This document shows positions 32,483 to 40,503 of a stretch of DNA of 64,000 bases, one piece after another. This DNA is from JAHEZL01 sp964406465 (lineage in GTDB: Bacteria; Bacteroidota; Bacteroidia; Flavobacteriales_C; GCA-002722245). The DNA lies in the NCBI GenBank assembly GCA_964406465.1, contig CAYORT010000001.1, positions 124,001-188,000 on the forward strand, written 5' to 3'. The notes beneath the pieces are model-generated. The model saw only the letters and a list, made by a program, of their open reading frames with translations, ran no database searches and was not told where the DNA came from. The number at the start of each line of letters is the position of its first letter. The stretch's first letter is position 1. The position numbers and the translations under genes were made by a program.

Positions 32483-33586
32483 TTATTTTCCAGCCAATTC
32501 GCCTTTTTCGTTCATCACGTTGTTTTGACGACGAATAGACTCTTGGTGAATCAATTCCAAAGATTTTTTTACGAAGTCTTCATCTAAGCCCATTGCTTTT
32601 CCTAAAGCAATGCGTTTGTTGATGATTTCTTCCCATCTTCCTACTTGTAAAATGGTAACACTGTTTTTCTTTTTGAACTCACCAATTTGTTGAGCTACAT
32701 TCATACGAGTTGCCAAAGTATGGAAGATTTGATCATCTAATCTGTCGATTTCAGCTCTCAAAGCTTCTAGTTTGCTGCCAAATTCAACGTTATCAGATGA
32801 TGCTTTTCTGAAAGTTAAAGCATTGTACAATTCGTTTAATCTATCAGGAGTAACTTGTTGTTTAGCGTCGCTCCAAGCTACAGAAGGAGTGATGTGTGTT
32901 TCAATCATCAAACCAGCCATATCTAAGTCTAAAGCTTTTTGCGATACATAAGGAATCAACTCACGAGTACCAGCAATGTGTGAAGGGTCGCAAATGATAT
33001 CCAAATTAGGGAATTGTGTTTTCAATTCAATACCCATTTCCCACATAGGGGCATTACGAAATGGAGATTTCTCGAAAGAAGAAAATCCACGGTGAATCGC
33101 AGCAACTCTATCGATGCCACTGTTCGCCAATCTTTCCATAGCGCCAATCCACAAAGCTAAATCTGGATTGATTGGGTTTTTTACCATCACAGGAATATTA
33201 ACGCCTTTCAATGCATCAGCGATGTCTTGAACAGAGAATGGGTTTACTGTTGTACGAGCACCAATCCATAAAATATCAATGCCGTGTTTTAGAGCCAATT
33301 CAACGTGTTCTGTAGTAGCAACCTCAGTGGTAAGTAACATTCCTGTTTCTTTTTTCACTTCATTCATCCACTTCAAACCTTCTTCACCAATACCTTCAAA
33401 AGATCCTGGTCTAGTTCTAGGTTTCCATATTCCGGCTCTAAAGACTTGTGCTTTTCCGTGTTTTGCAATTTCTCTACCTGTTTCTACAACTTGCTCTTGT
33501 GTTTCTGCACTGCAAGGTCCCGCAATCAAAAGAGGAGTATTCAATCCTAATCCCCAATCTTTGATTTTTTTCATGTTCTTAATCAT
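32483..33586 (-). CDS. DAHP synthase / chorismate mutase fusion
   Basis: A 367-residue fusion. Residues 1-265 form a KDSA-like DAHP synthase: LLIAGPCSAET, FRAGIWKPRTRPGSFEGIG, VKNPINPDLALWIGAMERL and DPSHIAGTRELI. Residues from about 275 on form an AroQ-class chorismate mutase (LRAEIDRLDDQIFHTLATRMNVAQQIGEFKKKN). The enzyme catalyses the first step of the shikimate pathway and the chorismate-to-prephenate step; the fused mutase usually gives feedback control. An ATG at 33574 is an alternative start four residues downstream. Confidence 0.95.
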   Translation of the reverse strand: MIKNMKKIKDWGLGLNTPLLIAGPCSAETQEQVVETGREIAKHGKAQVFRAGIWKPRTRPGSFEGIGEEGLKWMNEVKKETGMLLTTEVATTEHVELALKHGIDILWIGARTTVNPFSVQDIADALKGVNIPVMVKNPINPDLALWIGAMERLANSGIDRVAAIHRGFSSFEKSPFRNAPMWEMGIELKTQFPNLDIICDPSHIAGTRELIPYVSQKALDLDMAGLMIETHITPSVAWSDAKQQVTPDRLNELYNALTFRKASSDNVEFGSKLEALRAEIDRLDDQIFHTLATRMNVAQQIGEFKKKNSVTILQVGRWEEIINKRIALGKAMGLDEDFVKKSLELIHQESIRRQNNVMNEKGELAGK

Positions 33587-33656
33587 TGTAATAAAATATT
33601 AGGCTACAAATATCTGCACAATATTCGTATTTCCAAATTAAATTCTAAAATTTCTT

Positions 33657-34376
33657 TTATTCCGATTCTAATTCAGAATTATATTTTGTTTTCTTGGGGC
33701 TTTCGTAGCCAGCGATAACTACTACCATTTCTCCTTTCAAACTGTTGGGAGTCATTGAATTTATTACTTCAGATACCGTTCCGCGTTTAATTTCTTCAAA
33801 CATTTTTGATATCTCTCTGCAGAATGATATTTGGCGATTCTCTCCAAAAAATTCTTTGATTTCATTCAAACAACGCTCTATTCGGTGTGGAGATTCATAT
33901 AAAACTACCGTTTCTGGCAAGGTAGAAAGGTATTTTAGTCGAGTTTGTCTTCCTTTTTTATGAGGTAAAAATCCTTCGTAATGAAATTTATCGCATGGTA
34001 ATCCCGATGTTACCAAAGCGGGAACAAAGGCAGTGGCGCCAGGCAAACATTCTACAGCTATTCCTCTGGCAACACATTCTCTTACCAAAAGGAATCCTGG
34101 ATCAGAAATACCTGGAGTACCAGCGTCGGAAACTAAGGCAGCTGTTTTACCACTAGAAATTTCATCGGCTACTTTTTGCAAAACAGTATGTTCATTATTG
34201 AGGTGAAAAGGATAAAGTTTCTTCTCTATCTCGTAATGCTGAAGTAAACGTGAACTTGTGCGTGTATCTTCGGCAAGTATAAAGTCGCAATCTTTTAAAA
34301 CCTCTAGGGCTCGCAAAGTAATGTCTTTGAGATTTCCTATTGGGGTAGGAACAACGATGAGTTTACTTTGCGACAT
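33657..34376 (-). CDS. rsmI: 16S rRNA 2'-O-ribose methyltransferase RsmI
   Basis: This 239-residue SPOUT-unrelated tetrapyrrole-methylase-fold enzyme methylates C1402 of 16S rRNA. It shows VVPTPIGNLKDITLRALEVL, AEDTRTSSRLLQHY, ALVSDAGTPGISDPGFLLVRE, PGATAFVPALVTSGLPCDKFHYEGFLP and VLYESPHRIERCL, all typical of RsmI. The C-terminal winged domain of longer RsmI proteins is short or absent. The MscS gene lies six bases upstream on the same strand. Confidence 0.95.
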   Translation of the reverse strand: MSQSKLIVVPTPIGNLKDITLRALEVLKDCDFILAEDTRTSSRLLQHYEIEKKLYPFHLNNEHTVLQKVADEISSGKTAALVSDAGTPGISDPGFLLVRECVARGIAVECLPGATAFVPALVTSGLPCDKFHYEGFLPHKKGRQTRLKYLSTLPETVVLYESPHRIERCLNEIKEFFGENRQISFCREISKMFEEIKRGTVSEVINSMTPNSLKGEMVVVIAGYESPKKTKYNSELESE

Positions 34377-34382
34377 AATTGA

Positions 34383-35537
34383 TTAAATACTTTTTTGAAT
34401 AATGGTTCTTGTTGGATAAGCGAAGGTTAATCCTTTTTCTTCAAATAATCGCATTATCTCCAAATTCATTTCTGTTTGCACAACAGGGGGCAATTTTTCT
34501 TTTTTGATAAAATACGAGAACTCAATATTTAAAGCTGAGTCTAAGAATTTATTAAAATTGATCACGTAGTTTTTTTCAACGCCTTCATTTTTCTCGGCAA
34601 TTTCTTTAAGTGTATCCATAGCTAACTTCATTTTCTCATAGCCTGTATCGTATGTTAAGCCTAGGTTTATCACTACTTTAAACAAAGGTTCTGAAGTAAC
34701 GTTTTCAATTCCGGTGTTCGAGAAAATAGAATTGGGGATAGTTACTTTTCTACCCATCAATGTGCGTAAACGAGTTGAACGAATACCAATTTCTTCAACA
34801 ACACCTTCGGTTCCCGAAACAATGATTCTGTCTTTAATTTTGAAAGGCTTATCGGTAAAGATGGTAATTCCGCCAAATAGATTTTTCATTGAATCCTGCG
34901 CAGCTAGAGCGAAGGCCAAACCTCCAATACCTAAACCTGTGATTAGCGCACCTACGTCGTAACCAGCATTGCTTAAACCAATGATGATGGCAATAATCCA
35001 AACAGTAATTTTTAAAGCTTTTCTTACTATTGGTAAAATTTGATCGTCTAAGTCACTCGATGATTTTTCGGTAAGCGGAACGATATATTCATCGATCAAA
35101 GCATCTATCAATCGAGTAGAAGACCAAGCAATGTTTACTAAAGTTGCGATGTAGAAAATTACATGTAAAAACTTCTCAAAGCCTGCTCCGAAATGCAGAA
35201 TATCTGTGGAAATCCAAATACCAAATAAACCAATGGCAAAGGCAACCGGACCTTCAAGTTTTTCAATCAATAAATCATCAAGGTTGGTTTTTGTTTTCGC
35301 AGTAAATTTCTTTACTACATTAGAAATGATCCAGTAGATGATTTTTGCTGTGATTATTGAAAGCAATATTCCAGCGGCGGCTATTATCCAATGTGCCAGA
35401 GTGTTTCCAAAGAATTCTTCTTGCATAAATGTTGGAAAATATTGAGCAATACCTTGTACTGCTTTTTCATCTATTACCTTTGGCACTATGGTTAAGCTAT
35501 CGCTAACTGTTTGCTGGGTGCTATCTATTGCTGGCAT
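34383..35537 (-). CDS. MscS-family small-conductance mechanosensitive channel
   Basis: A 384-residue membrane protein with several N-terminal helices. The pore helix and beta domain follow: DVGALITGLGIGGLAFALAAQDSMKNLFGGITIFTDKPFKIKDRI, then GVVEEIGIRSTRLRT and VTIPNSIFSN. The AQD/KNLFGG segment is the MscS signature. It is a tension-gated safety valve in the inner membrane. It has more transmembrane helices than E. coli MscS but lacks the large MscK-type periplasmic part. Confidence 0.93.
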   Translation of the reverse strand: MPAIDSTQQTVSDSLTIVPKVIDEKAVQGIAQYFPTFMQEEFFGNTLAHWIIAAAGILLSIITAKIIYWIISNVVKKFTAKTKTNLDDLLIEKLEGPVAFAIGLFGIWISTDILHFGAGFEKFLHVIFYIATLVNIAWSSTRLIDALIDEYIVPLTEKSSSDLDDQILPIVRKALKITVWIIAIIIGLSNAGYDVGALITGLGIGGLAFALAAQDSMKNLFGGITIFTDKPFKIKDRIIVSGTEGVVEEIGIRSTRLRTLMGRKVTIPNSIFSNTGIENVTSEPLFKVVINLGLTYDTGYEKMKLAMDTLKEIAEKNEGVEKNYVINFNKFLDSALNIEFSYFIKKEKLPPVVQTEMNLEIMRLFEEKGLTFAYPTRTIIQKSI

Positions 35538-35548
35538 AATACTATATT

Positions 35549-36424
35549 TTAATCTCTAAATCTTTTGGTTAAATCTTGAAAAGCATCGATTCTGCGGTCA
35601 CGGAAAAATGGCCAAATGCGACGCACTTGCTCTGATCTTTTCATGTCTATTTCAAGAACTATGTTTTCTTCTTTGTCGTTGCTAGCGGTATAAATTAGTT
35701 CTGCTTGCGGACCGGCAACGAAGCTATTTCCCCAAAATTGAATGCCATTGGTTACGCCCGAAGGATCAGCCTCGTGCCCAACTCTATTCACCGAAATAAC
35801 ATGCAGTCCGTTTGCCACTGCGTGCCCGCGTTGAACACTCACCCAAGCATTCAATTGTCTTTGTTTTTCTTCTTCTTTGTCGCTCGATTCCCAGCCTATT
35901 GCTGTTGGATATATTAATAATTCAGCTCCAGCTAGGGCCATTAATCTTGCTGCTTCAGGGTACCACTGATCCCAGCAAATTAAAACACCTAATTTTCCCA
36001 ATGAAGTTTGTATGGGTTCAAAACCTAAATCACCTGGAGTGAAATAAAATTTTTCATAATAGGCAGGATCATCTGGAATGTGCATTTTGCGGTATTTTCC
36101 AGCAATGTTTCCATCTTTTTCAAAAACAACTGATGTATTGTGATACAATCCTGCAGCGCGCTTTTCAAATAATGAAGTAACCAGCACTATTCCTAGTTCT
36201 TTGGCCAATTTACCAAATCTATCTGTGCTTGGTCCGGGTATGCTTTCCGCTTGATCAAATTGATTGGTATCTTCTGTTTGACAAAAGTACAATCCATTAT
36301 GTAGTTCTTGCAGAACTACCAATTGCGCACCTTTTGCTGCACATTCGCGAATGTTTTTCTCTAGCTTATCTACATTTTGCGAAATATTGGCACTATTGGA
36401 TTGCTGAACGATACCGATTTTCAT
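35549..36424 (-). CDS. aguB: Carbon-nitrogen hydrolase, N-carbamoylputrescine amidase-like
   Basis: A 291-residue nitrilase-superfamily amidase with the Glu-Lys-Cys triad: LVVLQELHNGLYFC (Glu), GKYRKMHIPDDPAYYEKFYFTPGD (Lys) and GVLICWDQWYPEAARL (Cys). The CWDQWYPE and PTAIGW segments are typical of AguB, which turns N-carbamoylputrescine into putrescine. No agmatine deiminase gene is adjacent here, so the substrate is inferred from motifs alone. The gene is divergent from recJ. Confidence 0.85.
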   Translation of the reverse strand: MKIGIVQQSNSANISQNVDKLEKNIRECAAKGAQLVVLQELHNGLYFCQTEDTNQFDQAESIPGPSTDRFGKLAKELGIVLVTSLFEKRAAGLYHNTSVVFEKDGNIAGKYRKMHIPDDPAYYEKFYFTPGDLGFEPIQTSLGKLGVLICWDQWYPEAARLMALAGAELLIYPTAIGWESSDKEEEKQRQLNAWVSVQRGHAVANGLHVISVNRVGHEADPSGVTNGIQFWGNSFVAGPQAELIYTASNDKEENIVLEIDMKRSEQVRRIWPFFRDRRIDAFQDLTKRFRD

Positions 36425-36488
36425 GCTTCTCTTTTTTGATAGCGCGAATTTAATAAAAATCTTCTCTACTATTTTTTACTTTTACATC

Positions 36489-38189
36489 ATGCTGAACAAA
36501 GAATGGGTTAATATTTCATTGGGTGCTACTTCTCAAAAAGAAGAATTAGTGAAAAGCTTAGGAATACACTCAGTTTTAGCGCAACTTCTGTTGAATAGAG
36601 GAATAACAAATTTTGAGGAAGCCAAAGCCTTTTTTCGTCCAAATCTAGATTCGCTTCACAATCCTTTTTTGATGCGTGATATGGAAAAAGCAGTGGCTCG
36701 ATTAGAATTGGCCATCACGAACAATGAAAAGATATTGGTGTTTGGTGATTACGATGTAGACGGAACAACAGCTGTCTCCATGATGTACTTGTTTTTGAAG
36801 AAAATCACCCACAATTTATCTTTTTATATTCCCGATAGGTACAAGGAAGGGTACGGGATTTCTAATGATTCCATAGATTTTGCCGAAAGAAATAATTTCA
36901 CTTTGATTATCGCATTGGATTGCGGCACAAAGTCGGTGGATAAAATCGCTGATGCAAAAAATAGAGGAATAGATTATATTGTTTGTGATCATCATCAACC
37001 TGGTGAGGTTTTACCCAACGCGGTGGCCTTGCTCAACCCTAAAAGAAGTGATTGTAGTTATCCTTGCAAACATTTGTCGGGAGCGGGTGTTGGATTTAAG
37101 CTGATTCAAGCTTATTGTGAGAAGAATGAATTAGATAAAGATGAGTACTTGTGCTATCTCGATTTATTGGCCGTTAGTATTGGTGCCGATATAGTTCCAA
37201 TTGTTGATGAAAATAGAGTTTTAGCATATCATGGTCTGCGAAAATTAAATCAAAATCCCTCGCCAGGCTTACAAACAATTATTGCTGTTGCTAAAAGAAA
37301 AGAAGGTGAATTAACGATGAGCGATATCGGATTTGGAATTGGCCCGCGTATCAATGCTGCCGGACGATTATACAGTGGAAGCGAAATAGTAGAGTTGTTG
37401 GTGAGCAGTGACAAGCAAATGCGCGATGATATAGCGAGCGCCATTGATAGTTATAATGAGGAACGAAAAAGCATAGAAAAATCGATTACAGAAGAAGCAC
37501 TAAAAATGCTGGTTGGCGAAGAAGAAAAATGTACATCTATAGTTTTTCATTCTTCATGGCATAAAGGTGTGGTGGGTATAGTAGCTTCTAGATTGCAAGA
37601 AAAATACTACCGTCCCACGATGGTTTTTACAGAAGTTGATGGTAAGATAACAGGAAGTGCGCGTTCTGTGAAAGGCTTCAATATTTTAGAAGCAATTGAG
37701 AAATGCGCCCATTTGTTGGAGCAGTATGGTGGGCACGATCATGCCGCTGGTATGACGATGAAAGTAGAAAACTATTTGGCGTTTAAAAGCAAATTTGAAG
37801 AAGTTGTTTCGAATTCAATATCACCCGATTTATTAAAACTAAAAGTATTGGTAGAGGGTGATTTATCCATCAAGGAGATTGATGATAAATTTCACAGAGT
37901 GTTGAAGCAATTTGAACCTTTTGGTCCGGGTAACGAAATGCCCATATTCACTTCTAGTGATTTTATCAATAGCGGTGAATGTAGTGTTTTAGGTAAGGAA
38001 CATTTAAAGTTAGAGTTGAGTTCCATAGAAAATATCAACAGAAAATTTCCAGCTATTGCTTTTCGTCAAGCTGTATTTTCAAAGCATATCTCATCTGGAA
38101 ATAGGTTTAGTGCTTGTTATTCGATTGCTGAGAACCATTGGAGAAACAAGACTTATATTCAATTAGAGATTAAGGATTTTAAATTTTAA
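36489..38189 (+). CDS. recJ: Single-stranded-DNA exonuclease RecJ
   Basis: A 566-residue DHH-family 5'-3' exonuclease. The metal-binding motifs are VFGDYDVDGTTAVSMM, IALDCGTKS, IVCDHHQPGE (DHH) and LSGAGVGFKL. The DHHA1 domain carries GSARSVKGFNI and YGGHDHAAGMTM. The C-terminal OB part follows (FEPFGPGNEMPIF). The enzyme works in recombinational and mismatch repair. I start at the ATG at 36489 (MLNKEWVNISLG), which matches the family start; an upstream in-frame start is unlikely. Confidence 0.96.
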   Translation: MLNKEWVNISLGATSQKEELVKSLGIHSVLAQLLLNRGITNFEEAKAFFRPNLDSLHNPFLMRDMEKAVARLELAITNNEKILVFGDYDVDGTTAVSMMYLFLKKITHNLSFYIPDRYKEGYGISNDSIDFAERNNFTLIIALDCGTKSVDKIADAKNRGIDYIVCDHHQPGEVLPNAVALLNPKRSDCSYPCKHLSGAGVGFKLIQAYCEKNELDKDEYLCYLDLLAVSIGADIVPIVDENRVLAYHGLRKLNQNPSPGLQTIIAVAKRKEGELTMSDIGFGIGPRINAAGRLYSGSEIVELLVSSDKQMRDDIASAIDSYNEERKSIEKSITEEALKMLVGEEEKCTSIVFHSSWHKGVVGIVASRLQEKYYRPTMVFTEVDGKITGSARSVKGFNILEAIEKCAHLLEQYGGHDHAAGMTMKVENYLAFKSKFEEVVSNSISPDLLKLKVLVEGDLSIKEIDDKFHRVLKQFEPFGPGNEMPIFTSSDFINSGECSVLGKEHLKLELSSIENINRKFPAIAFRQAVFSKHISSGNRFSACYSIAENHWRNKTYIQLEIKDFKF

Positions 38190-38247
38190 TTTTTTTCATG
38201 CAACCCTTTTTGACTGTGTGCATCTTTTGTACATAAATCAAAAAGCT

Positions 38248-39270
38248 ATGAAAAAGGATATTTTAAAATTAAGTTATGTTGCCTTGGCAAGTGCCATGGT
38301 AATAATGGGAACACAATCGTGTAATAAGAAGGACGACGGACCGGCAACCAATTATAATTCACCGGCCGAAGTTTTAGCAGATCTTGCGCCTGATGTACAA
38401 TCATTTACTTTAGATGTTAGTAAAGAGAATGTGATTACCGGAGAAGATGGAACGGTGATTACTATTCCGGCTAATGCTTTTGTTGACGCAAATGGTAATC
38501 CGGTGCAAGGAGTTGTAACTATGGATCTAAAAGAAGTTCTCTCACTTGGAGATCAATTTACATCAGGAGCTTTTGCAGTATCTGATGGCAAGTTATTGAA
38601 TAGTGGTGGAGAGTTCTATTTGAAATTTACGGCTGGCGGACAAGAATTGACTCTTGCAGATAATAAATCAATTGACGTGCAAATCCCAACAGATAATGTA
38701 GATTCCAACATGACGGTATATACCGGTACAACGGTAAGCAATAATCCTTTGGAAAATGATACATCTGGTTCCACTGTTAATTGGCAGGTTGCAGTAGATA
38801 CAACAACCAATGACAGCGCTACTTATAAGGATCCTTCTGAATTGTATTTTGCTACCGAAATGTACGTAATGAAGATTTATGAATTGTATCAAAATGGATG
38901 GTACAATGTAGATTATTATGCGAACTATGATGAATTACTTCACGATGGTAAATGCTCTGTTGTAGTAGCAGATAATAAAGATGATGAAGAAATTGAATTG
39001 GCATTTCAGTTTATTTACAAAGGATTTAATAGCGTTTGTACACTTTATTCCTGGGATAAGAAAACAGTTGTGGGCGAACAAAATTTTGAGCTTAGTGGTT
39101 ATTGGGTAAAAAATCAAACCCCTGTTTTGGTGGTAATGGGAGTAGGCAAAAAATCTAAGAAATTGTACTTCGGAAAAGTTTCTGTACAGATCACAGAAGG
39201 AGTTGAGGCAAAAGTGCAGTTAAACAGTATTTCTAAAGAAGCTTTATCTCAAGAATTGGATAATTTATAA
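38248..39270 (+). CDS. Lipoprotein related to the anti-sigma extracytoplasmic domain
   Basis: A 340-residue protein with a lipoprotein signal ending TQSCNKKDDG. Its region VQSFTLDVSKENVITGEDG...IPANAFVDANG...GKLLNSGGEFYL...VQIPTDNV aligns by eye with residues 165-290 of the anti-sigma-like protein at 15629-17896. The two carry the same beta-rich domain on different anchors. It is likely exposed on the cell surface; function unknown. It is followed by a strong terminator. Confidence 0.75.
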   Translation: MKKDILKLSYVALASAMVIMGTQSCNKKDDGPATNYNSPAEVLADLAPDVQSFTLDVSKENVITGEDGTVITIPANAFVDANGNPVQGVVTMDLKEVLSLGDQFTSGAFAVSDGKLLNSGGEFYLKFTAGGQELTLADNKSIDVQIPTDNVDSNMTVYTGTTVSNNPLENDTSGSTVNWQVAVDTTTNDSATYKDPSELYFATEMYVMKIYELYQNGWYNVDYYANYDELLHDGKCSVVVADNKDDEEIELAFQFIYKGFNSVCTLYSWDKKTVVGEQNFELSGYWVKNQTPVLVVMGVGKKSKKLYFGKVSVQITEGVEAKVQLNSISKEALSQELDNL

Positions 39271-39293
39271 AGAGTCTCCGGTTAGATAGTAGT

Positions 39294-40406
39294 TTAGTTA
39301 GCAAGCCGTCCCAATTTGCGTCGGGACGGCTTTTTTATTGCCAAAGAAAAAAGATAAGCGAGGTCGCTAAAATCCTTTGAATTTAAAGTGAGGGGAAGGT
39401 ACATTATAAGAGAGTTAGGCGAAAGTATCCCTTTGTCTATAAACCTCCTTGGCAAATTTCTTTGAGTATGTTTACTAAGCCACATTATGGAACCAAAATT
39501 TTGCAATCGAATTTTTCCCTTGCGATTCGCGCAATAGTGATTAACCAGCTCACAAAATTTGTTGGCTTTTTCATTATTTGCTGTGCTGTATGGGTTTCCC
39601 TCATGCACTAGATGTTCACTAATTTTTAAGAAAGCCCTTAATGCTAAAGAAGAAGGAGCATCTGCTCCGGAGAGGGCCGAATTACCTAATGTGCTGCGGG
39701 TGCAAGCGAGAGCGGCGAAGGGAATGCCGTTGGTGTAATTTCCGCCAATTATTATGGCGTCTGCTTTAAACTGAAAAATGAAATTTAAACCTTTTAGGTG
39801 AATTCGGGCGGCTGTTTTTCTTTCATCAAGAATAAACGGAATACCGCATCCGGAGCATTGCTTTCTGAGGGTATTGATCTTGCGCATGTATGCGTTTGAT
39901 CGTATTATGAAAAACAAGGGGTCGATGACAACAGCAGCAATGCGATGAGGATGTTTTAATAGCTCGTTTATCTCGCTAATTTTCTTTACAAATAGAAAAT
40001 TTGAAGGGAGAGGAAACTCTTGAAAACCCAGCACAAGGATGCTATTTTTATGAGAAATTTTTCTAAAGTATTCCCCTAGGTGCGCAAATGCTTGCCATTC
40101 AGAGGAAAATAGATGAGCATCTTCAAACTCAGCAATTGTTTTGATGGAGCTTTTAACTTCATCAATTAAGAATGTATTGCTTTGATGTAAGTCGCTAATG
40201 CTTATGTCTTGTAAGATTTCTTTTCTGTAAATGGTGTTGTACTGAGCTAATAATTTGTGTTGTGATTTTTCTGAAAGGTCGAATCTGATAGGAAGAACTC
40301 TTTTGTTTCGAGGTCGCTTGGCGACTTCCTTATCTGTTCGATATAACATCGAACCAATCTCTTCTATATATTTTCTCTCTATTGAGTTACCTAATTGCAG
40401 TTCCAT
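39294..40406 (-). CDS. Degenerate class-III aminotransferase-fold protein
   Basis: A 370-residue protein. FILDERKTAARIHLKG and FKADAIIIGGNYTNGIPFAALACTR correspond to the class-III aminotransferase ILDEV.TG.R...PDi...gK.lggG.P segment. However, the PLP-binding Lys position reads Gly-Asn (GGNYTNG), so PLP chemistry is unlikely. The last dozen codons run through the terminator hairpin of the opposite-strand lipoprotein gene. I start at the ATG at 40406; a GTG at 40427 is possible. Its function is unknown; a non-catalytic relative or a gene in decline are both open. Confidence 0.6.
   Translation of the reverse strand: MELQLGNSIERKYIEEIGSMLYRTDKEVAKRPRNKRVLPIRFDLSEKSQHKLLAQYNTIYRKEILQDISISDLHQSNTFLIDEVKSSIKTIAEFEDAHLFSSEWQAFAHLGEYFRKISHKNSILVLGFQEFPLPSNFLFVKKISEINELLKHPHRIAAVVIDPLFFIIRSNAYMRKINTLRKQCSGCGIPFILDERKTAARIHLKGLNFIFQFKADAIIIGGNYTNGIPFAALACTRSTLGNSALSGADAPSSLALRAFLKISEHLVHEGNPYSTANNEKANKFCELVNHYCANRKGKIRLQNFGSIMWLSKHTQRNLPRRFIDKGILSPNSLIMYLPLTLNSKDFSDLAYLFSLAIKKPSRRKLGRLAN
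39303..39336 (+). terminator. Rho-independent terminator after the lipoprotein gene
   Basis: AAGCCGTCCC pairs with GGGACGGCTT around a 10-base loop, followed by TTTTTT. It lies inside the 3' coding end of the convergent gene. Confidence 0.88.
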
Positions 40407-40503
40407 TGTGTGCTTTAATGACAGCACAAAAATGAATAGAGAAAGGGGTGGTTTTAAACTGATTGTTGCAAATACAGAAACTGATTTTGCATAAAATGCA
40501 AAA

